DNA of 64,000 bases, from NCBI GenBank assembly GCA_942491465.1, contig CALOBA010000081.1, positions 62,001 to 126,000 on the forward strand. Direction: 5' to 3'. Of this stretch, positions 34,654 through 43,780 are shown one piece after another; position 1 is the stretch's first letter; each line of letters opens with the position of its first letter. The DNA is from CALOBA01 sp942491465. Lineage in GTDB: Bacteria; Pseudomonadota; Gammaproteobacteria; Chromatiales; Chromatiaceae. Made by a program: the position numbers and the translations under genes. A model generated the notes under the pieces. That model ran no database searches and was not told the DNA's origin. It saw only the letters and a program-made list of their open reading frames with translations.

Positions 34654-36431
34654 TGGCCGGCCTCCGTGTGCGATACCCGATGACGACCCATGACCCGCAA
34701 CAGGTATTCGTGCTCCGGCTCCTCGTCCATGGCCTTCTGCCAGACGCCTCTGGCTTCGTCCCTGCGACCCAGCGCCCAAAGCACCTCACCCAAGTGGGCG
34801 GCGATCTCGGCATCGAACACCATATCCAGCGCACGCCGCAAATAGGGCTCGGCCTGCTCGACGCGACCCATGCGATAGAGGACCCAGCCCATGCTGTCGA
34901 GGATTGCCGGCTCGTCCGGGCGCAACTGCAGCGCACGCTCGATGAACCGGTAGGCCTCCTGCAACCGATCGGTCCGATCCGCCAGGGTGTAGCCCAAGGC
35001 GTTCAAGGCATCGGGGTTGTCCGGGTCGGCGATCAAAAGGCGGCGAAGGTCGCGCTCGAGCACGTCGACCTGGCCAAGCTCGACGGCGTGCAGAGCCCGC
35101 GCATAGAGGAGGTCGCCGGAGTCCGGATAGCGCTCCAACGCGGTCGAATACACGTCAAGCGCCTCACGATCCAAATCCTGATCCCGAAGCAGCTCGGCCT
35201 CGATCATGAACAGCATCGCTTGATCGTCGGGCGACTGATCACGCAACCGTTGCAGGATCTCGCGCGCCCGCGCGACATCGCCCTGCGCGGCGTAGATCGC
35301 CGCCACCCGAACCTTCGCGTCGGCGGCATTGCGACCGCGAACCTGGCCGTACCATTGCAGTGCCTGCTCCGGATTGCCCGCCTCGTCCTCCAGCTGTCCG
35401 AGCAGAAATGCGGCGTCATTGCTCCGCTTTCCGAGTGCGCGCAGATGCGTCAGGCGCTCGCGCGCCACGGCAAGCTCGTCGCGCTGCAGCTGAAGCACCG
35501 CTGCGGCGAACAGGGCATCGGTCTGTTCCGGGTCGATCTGGAGCACCTCTTCGAACATCGCCAGCGCCTCGTCATCGGCACCGGCGTCCAGCAGCAGTCG
35601 AGCGTAGACCAGCCGCAGCTGTTGGGCAGCATCCGGCGTGGTCGCCTCAAGCGCTGCCTGCATGTGCAGGCGCGCCTCATCGAAACGCCCGGAATCGATC
35701 AACAGCTGACCGATCAGCAACTGAGGCCGCCCCCAATCGGGGCGCAGCTCGGCGGCGCGGCGAGCAGCGCCCAAGGCCGCTTCGGTGTCGTCCGCCGCCG
35801 CCGCGAGCGTCGCCAGGGCCAGCTGGGCGTCGGCATCGTCGACCTGATCGCTGACCAGCGCCCGCATCAACGCCAAGCGCTGCGCCGGATCATCGGCGCT
35901 GGTGACCAGCTGGGCGGCCGCCATATAGCCCGATTCGGGCCCGTCGGAGAGCTCGACGACCCGGCGCAGATGGACCAGGGCCGAATCCCGGTCGCCGGAG
36001 CGCACGGCCACGTAGGCGGCGAGCTGCCGGGCCTTCAGCGCATCCGGGGCCAACGCAATCCAGACGGCGGTGGCCCGCCGACCGGGCTCGGGGTCGTCGA
36101 GCGCGATCGCCGCACGCGCGGCAAGCTCCGCCAAGCGCGGGTCCTTCGACAGCCGGGCCGCGTAGAGATAGTGCGTGAAGGCCAGCCTGTAATCGCGGGC
36201 TCTGCTGGCCATCTCGCCGACCAGGATGCTGTAGAGCAGATCGCTGTCGAGTTCGTCGCGCGGCGGAACAGCGACAAGCTCGGAGGAAGGCGCCGTCGCG
36301 GACCCGCTCGCGTCCACCGAAGCATCGGCATCGGCAAGACCGGAAAGACCGGGCTCGGCATGCAGCGAGCCCGAGGCCAGCAGCAGGAGCCCGGACCACG
36401 ACAATGCGGCAAGGCGGAAGACTCTCGACAT
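34650..36431 (-). CDS. Exported TPR-repeat protein upstream of ispE
   Basis: A 593-residue protein with a signal peptide (MSRVFRLAALSWSGLLLLAS, cleavage near LHA). It is otherwise built of about 14 tetratricopeptide-type helical repeats, for example QPDEPAILDSMGWVLYRMG-like units such as PAILDSMGWVLYRMGRVEQA. The C-terminal repeats contain ALNALGYTLADRTDRLQEA and the strongly conserved ILDSMGWVLYR, found in a family adjacent to lolB/ispE in gammaproteobacteria. No lolB is present in this position. It is likely periplasmic; the partner is unknown. It is divergent from hemA. Confidence 0.85.
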   Translation of the reverse strand: MSRVFRLAALSWSGLLLLASGSLHAEPGLSGLADADASVDASGSATAPSSELVAVPPRDELDSDLLYSILVGEMASRARDYRLAFTHYLYAARLSKDPRLAELAARAAIALDDPEPGRRATAVWIALAPDALKARQLAAYVAVRSGDRDSALVHLRRVVELSDGPESGYMAAAQLVTSADDPAQRLALMRALVSDQVDDADAQLALATLAAAADDTEAALGAARRAAELRPDWGRPQLLIGQLLIDSGRFDEARLHMQAALEATTPDAAQQLRLVYARLLLDAGADDEALAMFEEVLQIDPEQTDALFAAAVLQLQRDELAVARERLTHLRALGKRSNDAAFLLGQLEDEAGNPEQALQWYGQVRGRNAADAKVRVAAIYAAQGDVARAREILQRLRDQSPDDQAMLFMIEAELLRDQDLDREALDVYSTALERYPDSGDLLYARALHAVELGQVDVLERDLRRLLIADPDNPDALNALGYTLADRTDRLQEAYRFIERALQLRPDEPAILDSMGWVLYRMGRVEQAEPYLRRALDMVFDAEIAAHLGEVLWALGRRDEARGVWQKAMDEEPEHEYLLRVMGRHRVSHTEAGQ

Positions 36432-36628
36432 GAGTGACTCGCAGATAAAATAGACTAGGTGGGGGCAGGCCCGGATCCGTTGCAACGTCGCGGCTCGCAC
36501 GGCGCCATGCAGCGTCGGTTGACCGCCGTCAGCCGTGCCCAAGTTTTGAACGCAGTATACTAGCTCGGTTCCGGCATCTAAAATGGCGCCGATCGACAGC
36601 AACGCCAGATCCCGCACTAAAACCCGTT

Positions 36629-37906
36629 ATGACTCTACTCGCGCTCGGTCTCAACCATAAAACGGCACCGGTCGACATCCGGGAACGCCTGACTTTCGGC
36701 CCCGATGTCATCGTCGGCGCGCTTCGCAGTCTGACCGAGCAGACCCCGGCTGCCGAGGCGGTCATCGTCTCGACCTGCAATCGCACCGAGATCTATTGCG
36801 CCGTCGAGACCTGCGACGCGGAGACGCCGGTGCGCGATTGGCTGGGGCGTTTCCAAGGCATCGACAGCCAATTGATCGCACCGCACCTCTATGTACACGT
36901 CGACCAGGCCGCCGTTCAGCACCTGCTGAAGGTCGCCAGCGGACTCGACTCGATGGTGCTTGGCGAGCCGCAGATCCTCGGTCAGGTGAAGTCGGCCTTC
37001 CAGACTGCTTGCGATGCGGCTTCGGCGGGACGCTTGCTCGGCCGACTCTTTCAGCACACCTTCTCGGTCGCCAAGCAGGTACGCACGGATACGGCCATCG
37101 GCAGCAGTCCGGTCTCGGTCGCGTTCGCGGCGGTCAGCCTGGCACGCCAGATCTTCAGCGATCTGTCCAAACAGACGGCACTGCTGATCGGTGCCGGCGA
37201 GACCATCGAGCTCGCCGCCCGTCACCTGCATCAGCACGGCGTCGGTCGCATCATCGTCGCCAACCGCACGGTCGAGCGCGCACACAGCGTCGCCGCTCAG
37301 TTCGAGGGTTTCGGCATCGGCCTGACCGAACTCAGCACACACCTACCCGAGGCCGACATCGTTGTCTCGTCCACGGCCAGCCCGCTGCCCGTCCTCGGCA
37401 AGGGTGCCGTGGAGAACGCGTTGAAGAAACGCCGCCACCGGCCGATGTTCATGGTCGATATCGCAGTCCCGCGCGACATCGAACCCGAGGTCGACCAACT
37501 CTCCGATGTCTATCTGTACACCGTCGACGACCTTCAGGGCGTGGTCGAAGAGGGGCTGCGCTCGCGTCACCGTGCCGCCGAGCAGGCGTTGGAGATCATC
37601 GATCTGCACACCGAGGAGTTCATGGCCTGGGTGCGCTCCCTCGATGCCGTCACCCTGATCCAGGACTACCGCCAGCGTGCGGAGTGCATCCGCGACGAGA
37701 TGGTCGCAAGGGCGCAGCGCCATCTCGCCGCCGGCAAATCGCCGGAAGACGTGGTCTGCAAGCTCGCCCATACGCTGACCAACAAACTGCTGCATACGCC
37801 GAGTGTGCGCATGCGCCAAGCCGGGCGGGATGGTCAAGCGGACCTGCTGGAGGCCGCCAATGAACTCTTCGCGCTCGGCCAGGATGCCGAAGCCGGCGGC
37901 AAATGA
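36629..37906 (+). CDS. hemA: Glutamyl-tRNA reductase
   Basis: This enzyme reduces Glu-tRNA to glutamate-1-semialdehyde, the first step of C5 tetrapyrrole synthesis (heme, and bacteriochlorophyll where present). The 425 residues show nucleophile Cys50 in VSTCNRTEIY, LDSMVLGEPQILGQVK, the NADPH-binding LLIGAGETIELAARHL and the C-terminal dimerisation domain. Its stop overlaps the prfA ATG (ATGA), giving the standard hemA-prfA pair. A good -10-like TATACT lies about 65 bp upstream, but no well-placed -35 was found. Confidence 0.97.
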   Translation: MTLLALGLNHKTAPVDIRERLTFGPDVIVGALRSLTEQTPAAEAVIVSTCNRTEIYCAVETCDAETPVRDWLGRFQGIDSQLIAPHLYVHVDQAAVQHLLKVASGLDSMVLGEPQILGQVKSAFQTACDAASAGRLLGRLFQHTFSVAKQVRTDTAIGSSPVSVAFAAVSLARQIFSDLSKQTALLIGAGETIELAARHLHQHGVGRIIVANRTVERAHSVAAQFEGFGIGLTELSTHLPEADIVVSSTASPLPVLGKGAVENALKKRRHRPMFMVDIAVPRDIEPEVDQLSDVYLYTVDDLQGVVEEGLRSRHRAAEQALEIIDLHTEEFMAWVRSLDAVTLIQDYRQRAECIRDEMVARAQRHLAAGKSPEDVVCKLAHTLTNKLLHTPSVRMRQAGRDGQADLLEAANELFALGQDAEAGGK

Positions 37907-38982
37907 GGCCTTCCATCCGGACCAAACTGGAGCGCCTGTCCGACCGGTTCGACGAGATCACGGCGCTGATGGCCGACCCGGACATCCAGGGAGACCAGAA
38001 TCGCTTCCGGGCGCTCGGGCAGGAATACGCCCAGATCGAGCCCATCGTTGCCGCCTGGAACCACTATCACGCCCTTGATGATGACCTGGCCGCCGCGCAA
38101 GAGATGCTGAGCGACGGCGAGATGGCGGCCCTGGCCCGCGACGAGATCGCCAATGCCGAGGCCGCGCAGCAGGCACTGGAGCCCGAGCTGCTGCACCTGC
38201 TGCTGCCGCCGGACCCGAACGCCGAGCGCAACTGCTACCTGGAGGTACGCGCCGGCACCGGCGGCGCCGAGGCCGCGCTGTTCGCCGGTGATCTGCTGCG
38301 CATGTATCTGCGCTACGCCGACCATCGCGGCTGGCGCCACGAGACCATCAGTGCCAGCGACGGCGAGCACGGCGGCTTCAAGGAGGCGGTGATCCGCATC
38401 AGCGGCCGGGGTGTCTATTCAAGACTGCGCTTCGAGGCCGGCACCCATCGCGTCCAGCGCGTCCCGGAGACCGAATCCCAAGGTCGCGTCCACACCTCCG
38501 CCTGCACCGTCGCCATCCTGCCCGAGGTCGAGGCGGTGGAGGCGATCCCGATCGACAGCGGCGACCTGCGCGTGGATACCTATCGCGCCTCCGGCGCCGG
38601 TGGCCAGCATGTGAACAAGACCGATTCTGCGGTGCGCCTCACCCATCTGCCGAGCGGCATCGTCGTCGAATGTCAGGATGAGCGCTCACAGCACAAGAAT
38701 CGCGCCCGCGCCATGGCGCTGTTGCAGGCGCGACTCCTCTCCCAAGCACAACAGGCGCAGACCGAGGCGGAAAGCCGCTCACGGCGCCTTCAGGTGGGCA
38801 GCGGCGACCGATCCGAGCGCATCCGCACCTACAACTTCCCACAAAACCGCCTCACCGACCACCGCGTCAACCTGACGCTGTACAAGCTCGATGAGATCAT
38901 GATCGGCAACCTCGATCAGGTGATCGATCCGCTGCAGCTGGAGGATCAGGCCGACCAGCTCGCGGCGTTGACGGAGGAATAA
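37903..38982 (+). CDS. prfA: Peptide chain release factor 1
   Basis: This factor decodes UAA/UAG stop codons and triggers peptide release. The 359 residues contain the anticodon-like tripeptide in VPETESQGRVHTSA and the catalytic GGQ in RASGAGGQHVNKTDSAVR, plus the RF1-type ending NLDQVIDPLQLEDQADQLAA. It overlaps hemA by four bases. The usual third gene, prmC/hemK, is not next; instead the pip gene converges after 25 bp. Confidence 0.97.
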   Translation: MRPSIRTKLERLSDRFDEITALMADPDIQGDQNRFRALGQEYAQIEPIVAAWNHYHALDDDLAAAQEMLSDGEMAALARDEIANAEAAQQALEPELLHLLLPPDPNAERNCYLEVRAGTGGAEAALFAGDLLRMYLRYADHRGWRHETISASDGEHGGFKEAVIRISGRGVYSRLRFEAGTHRVQRVPETESQGRVHTSACTVAILPEVEAVEAIPIDSGDLRVDTYRASGAGGQHVNKTDSAVRLTHLPSGIVVECQDERSQHKNRARAMALLQARLLSQAQQAQTEAESRSRRLQVGSGDRSERIRTYNFPQNRLTDHRVNLTLYKLDEIMIGNLDQVIDPLQLEDQADQLAALTEE

Positions 38983-39007
38983 GGCGACTGCAGCGCAGCA
39001 GCGACGG

Positions 39008-39967
39008 TCAACCGGACGTGGCGGCGAAACGGTTGGTCGCGGCCACTAGGGCAGCGGCGATGCCGGGCTCGAACGCGGCGTGACCGGCATTGGGGACGAC
39101 CTGGAAGTCCGCCTCCGGCCAGGCACGGTGCAGCTCCCAAGCGGACCGCAGCGGGCAGATCAAGTCGTAGCGCCCGTGGATGATGACGCCGGGGATGTCG
39201 CGTAGCCGGCCGACGTCACGCAGGAGCTGATTCGGCGCCATAAACGCCTGGTTGACGAAGTAGTGGCACTCGATACGCGCCAGGCTCAACGCCAAGTGGT
39301 CGTCGGCGAAGGCGTCGCGCAGCTGGGGATCGGGAAGCAATGTTGCGCAGCGCGCCTCCCAGATCGACCAGGCCCGGGCCGCTTGACTCATGACGGCGGG
39401 GTCATCGCCGGTCAGTCGCAGATGATAGGCCTGCAGCAGGTCGTTGCGCTCGGGCTCGGGAATAGGCCCCAGGAAGGCTTCCCAATAGTCGGGAAACACC
39501 CAGCTGGCGCCTTGTTGATAGAACCAGTGGATCTCTTCGGGCCGGCACAGAAAGATGCCGCGCAAGACCAGCGCTCGGACCCGCTGCGGATGTGTCTCGG
39601 CGTAGGCAAGGGCCAGCGTCGAGCCCCAAGAGCCACCGCACACAAGCCAACGATCGATCCCCAACAGCTCGCGAATACGCTCAATGTCGGCAACCAAGTC
39701 GCCGGTGCTGTTGTGTTCAAGCCCGGCGTGGGGGGTCGACCGGCCACTGCCGCGCTGGTCGAACAGGATGATGCGGTAGCGCGCGGGGTCGAAGAATCGG
39801 CGATGCGACGGCCCGCAACCGGCACCAGGCCCGCCGTGGAGAAACAGCGCGGGCAAACCGTCCGGGTTGCCGCACTGCTCCACGTAGAGCTGGTGACCAC
39901 CAGCAACCGGCAGACGGAGGACGGCGTAAGGCTCGATGGGAGGAAAGAGGATGTCTGTCACAGTCAA
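39008..39967 (-). CDS. pip: Prolyl aminopeptidase
   Basis: An alpha/beta hydrolase of 319 residues that removes N-terminal proline. It has the oxyanion motif LHGGPGAGCGPSHRRFFDP, the nucleophile elbow GGSWGSTLALAYAE with the catalytic Ser, and later Asp and His in IIHGRYDLICP and NAGHAAFEP. The sequence ARAWSIWEARCATL in the cap is typical of Pip. The start at 39967 gives MTVTDILFPPIEPY. It appears monocistronic and converges on prfA. Confidence 0.94.
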   Translation of the reverse strand: MTVTDILFPPIEPYAVLRLPVAGGHQLYVEQCGNPDGLPALFLHGGPGAGCGPSHRRFFDPARYRIILFDQRGSGRSTPHAGLEHNSTGDLVADIERIRELLGIDRWLVCGGSWGSTLALAYAETHPQRVRALVLRGIFLCRPEEIHWFYQQGASWVFPDYWEAFLGPIPEPERNDLLQAYHLRLTGDDPAVMSQAARAWSIWEARCATLLPDPQLRDAFADDHLALSLARIECHYFVNQAFMAPNQLLRDVGRLRDIPGVIIHGRYDLICPLRSAWELHRAWPEADFQVVPNAGHAAFEPGIAAALVAATNRFAATSG

Positions 39968-40250
39968 TCACCGACGTTGAATAGCTTGAGCGATCGGGTA
40001 GGCGGATTCTGACAGGGATACGGCAAGATTACCCCTAAAATGCGAGCGGGTGTTACGACATACTTAGGGGCGTCGCCAGCAGGGAGCAGCCGACGGAACG
40101 CACTCTTGCCACTGGACGTGCAGATTTAGGGACCCCGCCAACCAAGCAAGGCGACAGCTCCGCGGCATGGATGCCCGGGGCTTCTTTCGTTCACTCCCCT
40201 CCCCCGCCCTTCGCCGATCCCGGGCGCTCATCGCCGAGGGCGCCATCGAT

Positions 40251-43232
40251 TCAACGTATCGGCGGCGTCGCCAACAGCTCGGCAACCAGATCCAGCATCG
40301 CATCGGTGTCGAACTCGGACTTGGTGACGTAACGATCGGCCCCCGCCTCCAGGGTCTTGTCGCGGTCCTCCGGCCGATCCTTATAAGAAACGACGATGAT
40401 CGGCAGCGACTTGAAGCGATCGAGCTCGCGCAGCGTCGTGATGAGCTCGATACCGTTCATCCTCGGCATGTCGATGTCGGTGATGAGCAGGTCGAATCGC
40501 CCGGCCTTGGCCTTGTTCAGACCGTCGACGCCGTTGACCGCCGTCGCCACCTGGTAGCCGGCCTGCTCGAGGAAATGCCGCTCCACCTCGCGAACGGTCA
40601 CCGAGTCTTCGACAACGAGGATCTGCGACGCCTCGATCAGCTCCGGCTCGGCGACAGAGGCAGCACCGGCATCGAGCCGATCCAGACGACCGGAGCCCTC
40701 ATCCATCCGCGCGAGCAAGTCGGAGACGTCGATGATGAGGGCGACACCGCCGTCGTCGAGCAGGGTCAGGCCCGAGATATCCTGGACCTTGCCGAGTCGC
40801 TCGTCGAGCGGCCGACTGACCATGTCCTGCTCGTCGATGACCTCGTCCACCAGCAGCCCATAGCGATGCCCCCCCTCGCCGAGCACCAGCAGGTGCTTGC
40901 GCCCGATGTCCTGATGCAGCGGCGCAAGGCCGAGTAGCTGGTGCAGCTCGTAGAGCATCAGCATCTCGTCGTCGAGGTGAACGGCGAGCCGCCCTTCGAC
41001 CTCCCGCAGCCGGCCGCTGTCGATCCGGCGCACGCCGGCGACCTCCTGCATCGGGAAGGCATAGCGCTGCGCCCCGAACAAGCGATGACACCCGCCACGG
41101 ACGAGGAGGCAGCGGGTCAACGACAGCATCAGCGGCACCTGAAGCTCGAAACAGGTGCCCTGATGGCGCTCGCTGTGCACACCGATATGGCCCCCGGAGG
41201 CGTCGATGGCATTCTTGACGATATCGAGCCCAAAGCCGCGGCCGCTGGTGCTGGAGACCTCGGAGGCGGTGGACAACCCCGGAAGGAACAGGAACTGCAT
41301 CTGCTCCTCCAGCCCCATGGCGTCCCACAGCGTCGCCGTGGTGTGACCATGGGCAATGACGGTGGCGCGCAGGCGCTCCATATCAATCCCGGCACCGTCG
41401 TCAGCGACGCGGATGCGCATCATCGAGCCGAGCTGACGGGCCTCGATCACCATCAGGCCCACCTCGGACTTGCCCAGCCGGCGCCGCTCTTGCGCGTTCT
41501 CGATGCCATGCCCCAAGGCGTTGCGGACCAGGTGACGCAGCGGATCGCGCAACCGTTCGAGCACCGCACGGTCGATGCGGTTGTCGGCACCATCGATGCG
41601 CGGCTCGACGCGCTTGCCCAACTCGTGGGCCAGATCCCGGAGCATCCGCGGATAGTCGTCGAGCAGCTCGCTCAACGGAACCAGACGGGCCTGGGTGACC
41701 TCGTCGGACAGGTCGTCGGCCAGATTGCGCAGCCGCCCCTCCATGCGATCATGCACGCTGGTCAGGCCCTCAAGTCCCCCGCCGACGCCACCGAGCCGCT
41801 CAAGTGCCGCCCGCAGCCCTTCCTGCAATGCCTCACGGCCGACGCCGTCGGCTTGTATCTGCGCACCAAGACGCTGCAGCTGTTGCTGCACCTGACTGAC
41901 CTCACGGACCAGCGCCCTGACCTGTCCGCGCTGCCCGGCCAGGGCAGCGACGGAGACCGTGAACTCGCCCGAGAGACGGTAGAGCCGGTCGAGCTGGGTG
42001 TAGGCGATACTCGCACGTTGGCGATGGCCGACATCACTGACCGGGCTCGTCGACGACGGGGTTGCCGAGACGGGGACATCATCACTGAGTCCGGGGATCG
42101 CGGCCTGCCCCTTGGTCCGCGGCAGGCCGCCGAGCCCGGCCGATGACTCGGCCGAGAGCTCGGACCCAGCGCTGCCGACTCCGTCATCACCTGTCTGCTC
42201 CCCGCCGTCGCTCCCGGACAACGGCGCGGCATCGTCGCCGACGGGCGCGGTGCCGGTGTGCGCACCAGGCCCTTGCTCGGATTCGAGGCGATCATCCTCT
42301 GACGCCGGCGCGATCGAAACCTCGCAGGGCCCCAACGGCAAGCCTTGCTGATAACGCGTCACCTGCTCGCGCAGCGGCTCGATGGACGGCGGCGCGAGAT
42401 CCGCCGCCAGGGCCACTAAGGTGGCGTCGATCCAGTCCAACGCGCAAGCCGCCAGAGCATCGATGGGGGCCGGCAGCTGCGCGTCTTCGCGCAGCAGCGC
42501 CTCCAGCAGCCCCGCCGGCGCACGAACGTCGTCGCACCCGATCGCCCGCGCGGCCCCCTTGATCGTGTGAAAGACGCGACGCAGACCGTCGAGCTGCTCG
42601 CAGGGACCCGTGGCGTCCGGCTCCAGGGCCGCAATCAGCTCGCGGCCCTGGGCGAGGTGATCCGCCACCTCGGCACGGAAGATGGCGAGGATATCCAACT
42701 CGCCCGCGACGTCATCCTCGACCGGCCTGGCTGCGGCGTCGGCACCCGCGCTTGCCGCCAAAGGTATTTCGGTTGCCTGCATCGGCGCTGACTGGACAGC
42801 AGAGTCATCCGCTGCCGCTGCGACCTCGGCCGCGCTTGGCACCGGCGACGAGCGATTCATGTGGGCGTCGACGGCCCGCAGCAGCGGCTCCACAGACGGC
42901 AACGGCTGCTGCGAGACGCGCGCTTCAATACAACCTTTGAACAGGTCGACCGCCTGCAGGCTGAGATCGACGAGGTCGGGCGCGTAAGTCCCCTGCTCTT
43001 CGAGCAGATCGTGGTACACATCCTCAAGGCGATGGGCGACCTCCTTCTCCGCTTCGAATCCGATCGCCCGCGCAGCCCCTTTCAAGGTATGGAAGACCCG
43101 CATCAAGGCCTCGATCAGGGCTCGATCCGGCCCGGCGTCTTCGTCGCCCCGTTCCAGCTCCAATGCCAGACGAGTCGCCTCCTTGAGGTTGATCTCGACC
43201 TCTTCGCGGAAGATATCGAGCAGTTCGCTCAT
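40251..43232 (-). CDS. CheA-type hybrid histidine kinase with two Hpt domains and a C-terminal receiver
   Basis: A 993-residue chemosensory kinase. Two Hpt domains carry phosphorylatable histidines: His48 in FHTLKGAARAIGFE and His222 in FHTIKGAARAIGCD. A disordered acidic linker precedes the dimerisation segment (SIAYTQLDRLYRLSGEFTVS). The HATPase domain has the N-box HLVRNALGHGIE (Gly in place of the usual Asp) and G-box VADDGAGID with SGRGFGLDIVKNAI. A CheW-like domain follows, then a receiver domain (Asp919 in LLITDIDMPRMNG). It matches ChpA/PilL-like or surface-sensing kinases. The ATG overlaps the cheW stop. CheR and CheB are absent from the operon. Confidence 0.9.
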   Translation of the reverse strand: MSELLDIFREEVEINLKEATRLALELERGDEDAGPDRALIEALMRVFHTLKGAARAIGFEAEKEVAHRLEDVYHDLLEEQGTYAPDLVDLSLQAVDLFKGCIEARVSQQPLPSVEPLLRAVDAHMNRSSPVPSAAEVAAAADDSAVQSAPMQATEIPLAASAGADAAARPVEDDVAGELDILAIFRAEVADHLAQGRELIAALEPDATGPCEQLDGLRRVFHTIKGAARAIGCDDVRAPAGLLEALLREDAQLPAPIDALAACALDWIDATLVALAADLAPPSIEPLREQVTRYQQGLPLGPCEVSIAPASEDDRLESEQGPGAHTGTAPVGDDAAPLSGSDGGEQTGDDGVGSAGSELSAESSAGLGGLPRTKGQAAIPGLSDDVPVSATPSSTSPVSDVGHRQRASIAYTQLDRLYRLSGEFTVSVAALAGQRGQVRALVREVSQVQQQLQRLGAQIQADGVGREALQEGLRAALERLGGVGGGLEGLTSVHDRMEGRLRNLADDLSDEVTQARLVPLSELLDDYPRMLRDLAHELGKRVEPRIDGADNRIDRAVLERLRDPLRHLVRNALGHGIENAQERRRLGKSEVGLMVIEARQLGSMMRIRVADDGAGIDMERLRATVIAHGHTTATLWDAMGLEEQMQFLFLPGLSTASEVSSTSGRGFGLDIVKNAIDASGGHIGVHSERHQGTCFELQVPLMLSLTRCLLVRGGCHRLFGAQRYAFPMQEVAGVRRIDSGRLREVEGRLAVHLDDEMLMLYELHQLLGLAPLHQDIGRKHLLVLGEGGHRYGLLVDEVIDEQDMVSRPLDERLGKVQDISGLTLLDDGGVALIIDVSDLLARMDEGSGRLDRLDAGAASVAEPELIEASQILVVEDSVTVREVERHFLEQAGYQVATAVNGVDGLNKAKAGRFDLLITDIDMPRMNGIELITTLRELDRFKSLPIIVVSYKDRPEDRDKTLEAGADRYVTKSEFDTDAMLDLVAELLATPPIR

Positions 43233-43738
43233 GTTCCCATCCCCGCCTCCGCCCCCTTCAGCTGCACCAGCTCGGCAGCATCGACAAGCCGCTCAAGGCG
43301 CACCTCCTGCACCAGCTGTCCATGCACGAGCCAAAGGTCGCCCAGGCAGTCCGCCGACGCCGCAGCGGCGCTGGGCCGATACCCGGCGGGGTCGAGGTGA
43401 TGGATGCCACTGACCGCGTCGACGACGACACCGAAGTTCAGACCATTGCTGCTCACGCGGAGGATGCGGCTAGCAAGATGCCATTGACTCCGCCCCGGTG
43501 CAGCGAGCGCCAAACGTTCCGCCAGATCGACGATCGGCAACATCAGCCCGCGAAGGTTGAGTACTCCGAGCAAGTGGGCAGGCGCCTGCGGGATTCGCCG
43601 CAACAGCGCTGGCATCAGCACCTCGTCCAGCGTATCGAGCCGGACCAAAAACCTGGATCCGGCACAATCGAACATCAACACCTCGCCACTGGGGCCGGCC
43701 TGATTCTCGAGATGCGGTTGCTCGGGATTCACCGACAT
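43229..43738 (-). CDS. CheW-like adaptor protein (downstream copy)
   Basis: A 169-residue CheW-fold scaffold that would link the MCP to the CheA hybrid. Motifs are VLMFDCAGSRFLVRLDTLDE, the typical HLLGVLNLRGLMLPIVDLAE and later LNFGVVVDAVSGIHHLDPAG. Gene order is cheW-mcp-cheW-cheA on the minus strand. Its last codons overlap the CheA start by four bases, so the two are co-translated. Confidence 0.9.
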   Translation of the reverse strand: MSVNPEQPHLENQAGPSGEVLMFDCAGSRFLVRLDTLDEVLMPALLRRIPQAPAHLLGVLNLRGLMLPIVDLAERLALAAPGRSQWHLASRILRVSSNGLNFGVVVDAVSGIHHLDPAGYRPSAAAASADCLGDLWLVHGQLVQEVRLERLVDAAELVQLKGAEAGMGT

Positions 43739-43780
43739 CTCCAGCCGCGTCCGCGGTCAGCACCTTCGATGGGCATCGCT

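Noticed and set aside
36540..36575. Promoter for hemA with TATACT
   Set aside because: A good -10-like hexamer exists but no -35 element at 16-18 bp, so it was not listed as a feature.
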